Shown here piece by piece: positions 6,650-7,097 of a DNA stretch of 7,097 bases (its first letter is position 1; each line of letters begins with the position of its first letter). This stretch comes from Mariprofundaceae bacterium. GTDB taxonomy: Bacteria; Pseudomonadota; Zetaproteobacteria; Mariprofundales; Mariprofundaceae. The stretch spans positions 1 to 7,097 of the forward strand of contig JAUZQP010000024.1 of NCBI GenBank assembly GCA_030950965.1, read 5' to 3'. A program made the position numbers and the translations under genes. The notes below the pieces were generated by a model. The model was given only the letters and a program-made list of their open reading frames with translations, did not search any database and was not told the DNA's origin.

Positions 6650-6943
6650 ATGAACAAAATCAAGATTTTCACCTGTACGGTACTGCTTGCCTTGCTTCTC
6701 CCCTTTTATGCTCATGCTGGGGCTTCCCATGCTATGCGACAAACGGATCAAACAACGCAACAACTGGCTTACCTGAAGCTTTTACTCAGTCAATTGCGCG
6801 ATGCTGCTTCCAGCATTAAAAACATCGAAAACCTAACGATGGTTGGCATGCCAAGAAATGAAGTGACGGCGATGCGTCATGCGATGGAGTTAAAAGTTCA
6901 GGATATGCAAAAAGAAGCATTGCTCACTATTCATAATTTATAA
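6650..6943 (+). CDS. Small exported (periplasmic) protein of unknown function
   Basis: This 97-residue product has a textbook Sec signal peptide: a basic N-terminus (MNKIK), a hydrophobic core (VLLALLL, 11-17) and a signal peptidase I site AHA-GA after residue 23. The mature part, about 74 residues, is polar and mostly helical in composition: a Gln/Thr-rich start (RQTDQTTQQ), a heptad-like LAYLKLLLSQLRDAASSIKNI, a loop with a Gly and Pro (MVGMPRNE), then a second amphipathic helix. This suggests a helical hairpin. There is no Cys in the mature part and no lipobox. I recognise no family. A perfect ribosome binding site and the signal peptide make it a convincing gene. It diverges from the CNB-fold gene and lies between two copies of a repeat family. 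A short AT hairpin at 6976-6995, inside the downstream repeat, could end its transcript. Confidence 0.85.
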   Translation: MNKIKIFTCTVLLALLLPFYAHAGASHAMRQTDQTTQQLAYLKLLLSQLRDAASSIKNIENLTMVGMPRNEVTAMRHAMELKVQDMQKEALLTIHNL

Positions 6944-6963
6944 CAGCTTAGGTAACTCGCAAT

Positions 6964-7097
6964 AAATAATCTACCAAAAATCGCGCAGGATTTTTATTCG
7001 TCTTCAAGGCGCAGCAATAGGCGCATGGTTGTTCTATGTAACTGTTGCTGCAACGCTGAAGACGGATAAAAAGACAAGCGAGTTTGGTGTATTATTT
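6964..7097. repeat. Long imperfect palindrome, complete or near-complete copy of the second repeat family
   Basis: Arms 6964-7020 and 7042-7097 are inverted copies, about 70 percent identical by eye with a small gap; blocks AAATAAT, ACCAAA, TCGC, TTTTTAT, CGTCTTCA and GCAGCAA are shared. The 21-base centre (7021-7041) holds CATGGTTGTTCTATG. The left arm also matches 6498-6557. The right arm ends TTGGTGTATTATTT exactly at the window edge, so the element may end here or run on. It encodes no protein. It could be a MITE-like or REP-like element. Confidence 0.78.
6976..6995 (+). terminator. Possible weak terminator hairpin after the small exported protein gene
   Basis: AAAAATC (6976-6982) pairs with GATTTTT (6989-6995) around a 6-base loop, starting 32 bases after the stop codon. 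The stem is AT-rich and its 3' side supplies the T run, so it would be weak alone. The larger palindrome around it may strengthen it. Confidence 0.35.

Noticed and set aside
6467..6763. 98-residue frame on the - strand overlapping the small exported protein gene
   Set aside because: It runs antisense to a well-supported gene and through the repeat, with no recognisable protein features.
6560..6943. Longer 127-residue version of the small exported protein from a TTG start
   Set aside because: It would bury the signal peptide 30 residues inside the protein, while a perfect AAGGAGG sits before the ATG at 6650.
6941..7097. Integron attC site after the small gene
   Set aside because: The palindrome superficially resembles an attC, but I see no paired RYYYAAC/GTTRRRY core sites at its ends, and it has a second, non-cassette-like copy at 6498.

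Overview
The window looks like chromosomal DNA of a gammaproteobacterium of moderate GC content. The evidence is the run yfgM-bamB-der, a typical gammaproteobacterial arrangement, and the presence of ratA/ratB-type genes. I cannot name a genus from sequence alone.

Positions 1-5192 are a densely packed housekeeping block, all on the + strand. It opens with the C-terminal half of recG (replication fork and recombination helicase), cut by the window edge. After about 115 bases come yfgM (SecYEG-associated membrane protein), bamB (outer-membrane beta-barrel assembly lipoprotein), der (double-GTPase ribosome assembly factor), ratA (START-domain protein of the Coq10/RatA family) and ratB (RnfH-family ubiquitin-fold protein). 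From yfgM to ratB each gene overlaps the next by 4, 1, 1 and 1 bases (ATGA, TGATG, TAATG, TGATG), so they almost certainly form one translationally coupled operon. Its themes are envelope protein traffic (YfgM, BamB) and ribosome assembly (Der), with two small accessory proteins at the end.

Positions 5193-5698 are a convergent intergenic region of about 500 bases with no convincing gene. It holds a 204-base REP/REPIN-like element: two perfect 33-base inverted copies of a hairpin-forming repeat around a short spacer.

Positions 5699-7097 are an accessory-looking segment. A - strand gene encodes a protein that appears to hold two cyclic-nucleotide-binding (CNB) folds with degenerate ligand pockets and no DNA-binding domain. 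Facing away from it is a small + strand gene for an exported protein of 97 residues with a clear signal peptide and a strong ribosome binding site. A second repeat family, unrelated to the first, lies on both sides of the small gene: a single arm at 6498-6557 and a long imperfect palindrome at 6964-7097. All three arm ends share the outward-reading terminus TTGGTNNATTATTT.

The housekeeping genes are confident. The CNB-fold/small exported protein pair and its flanking repeats are the least explained part of the window. I see no convincing evidence of a complete new system, only this candidate locus.
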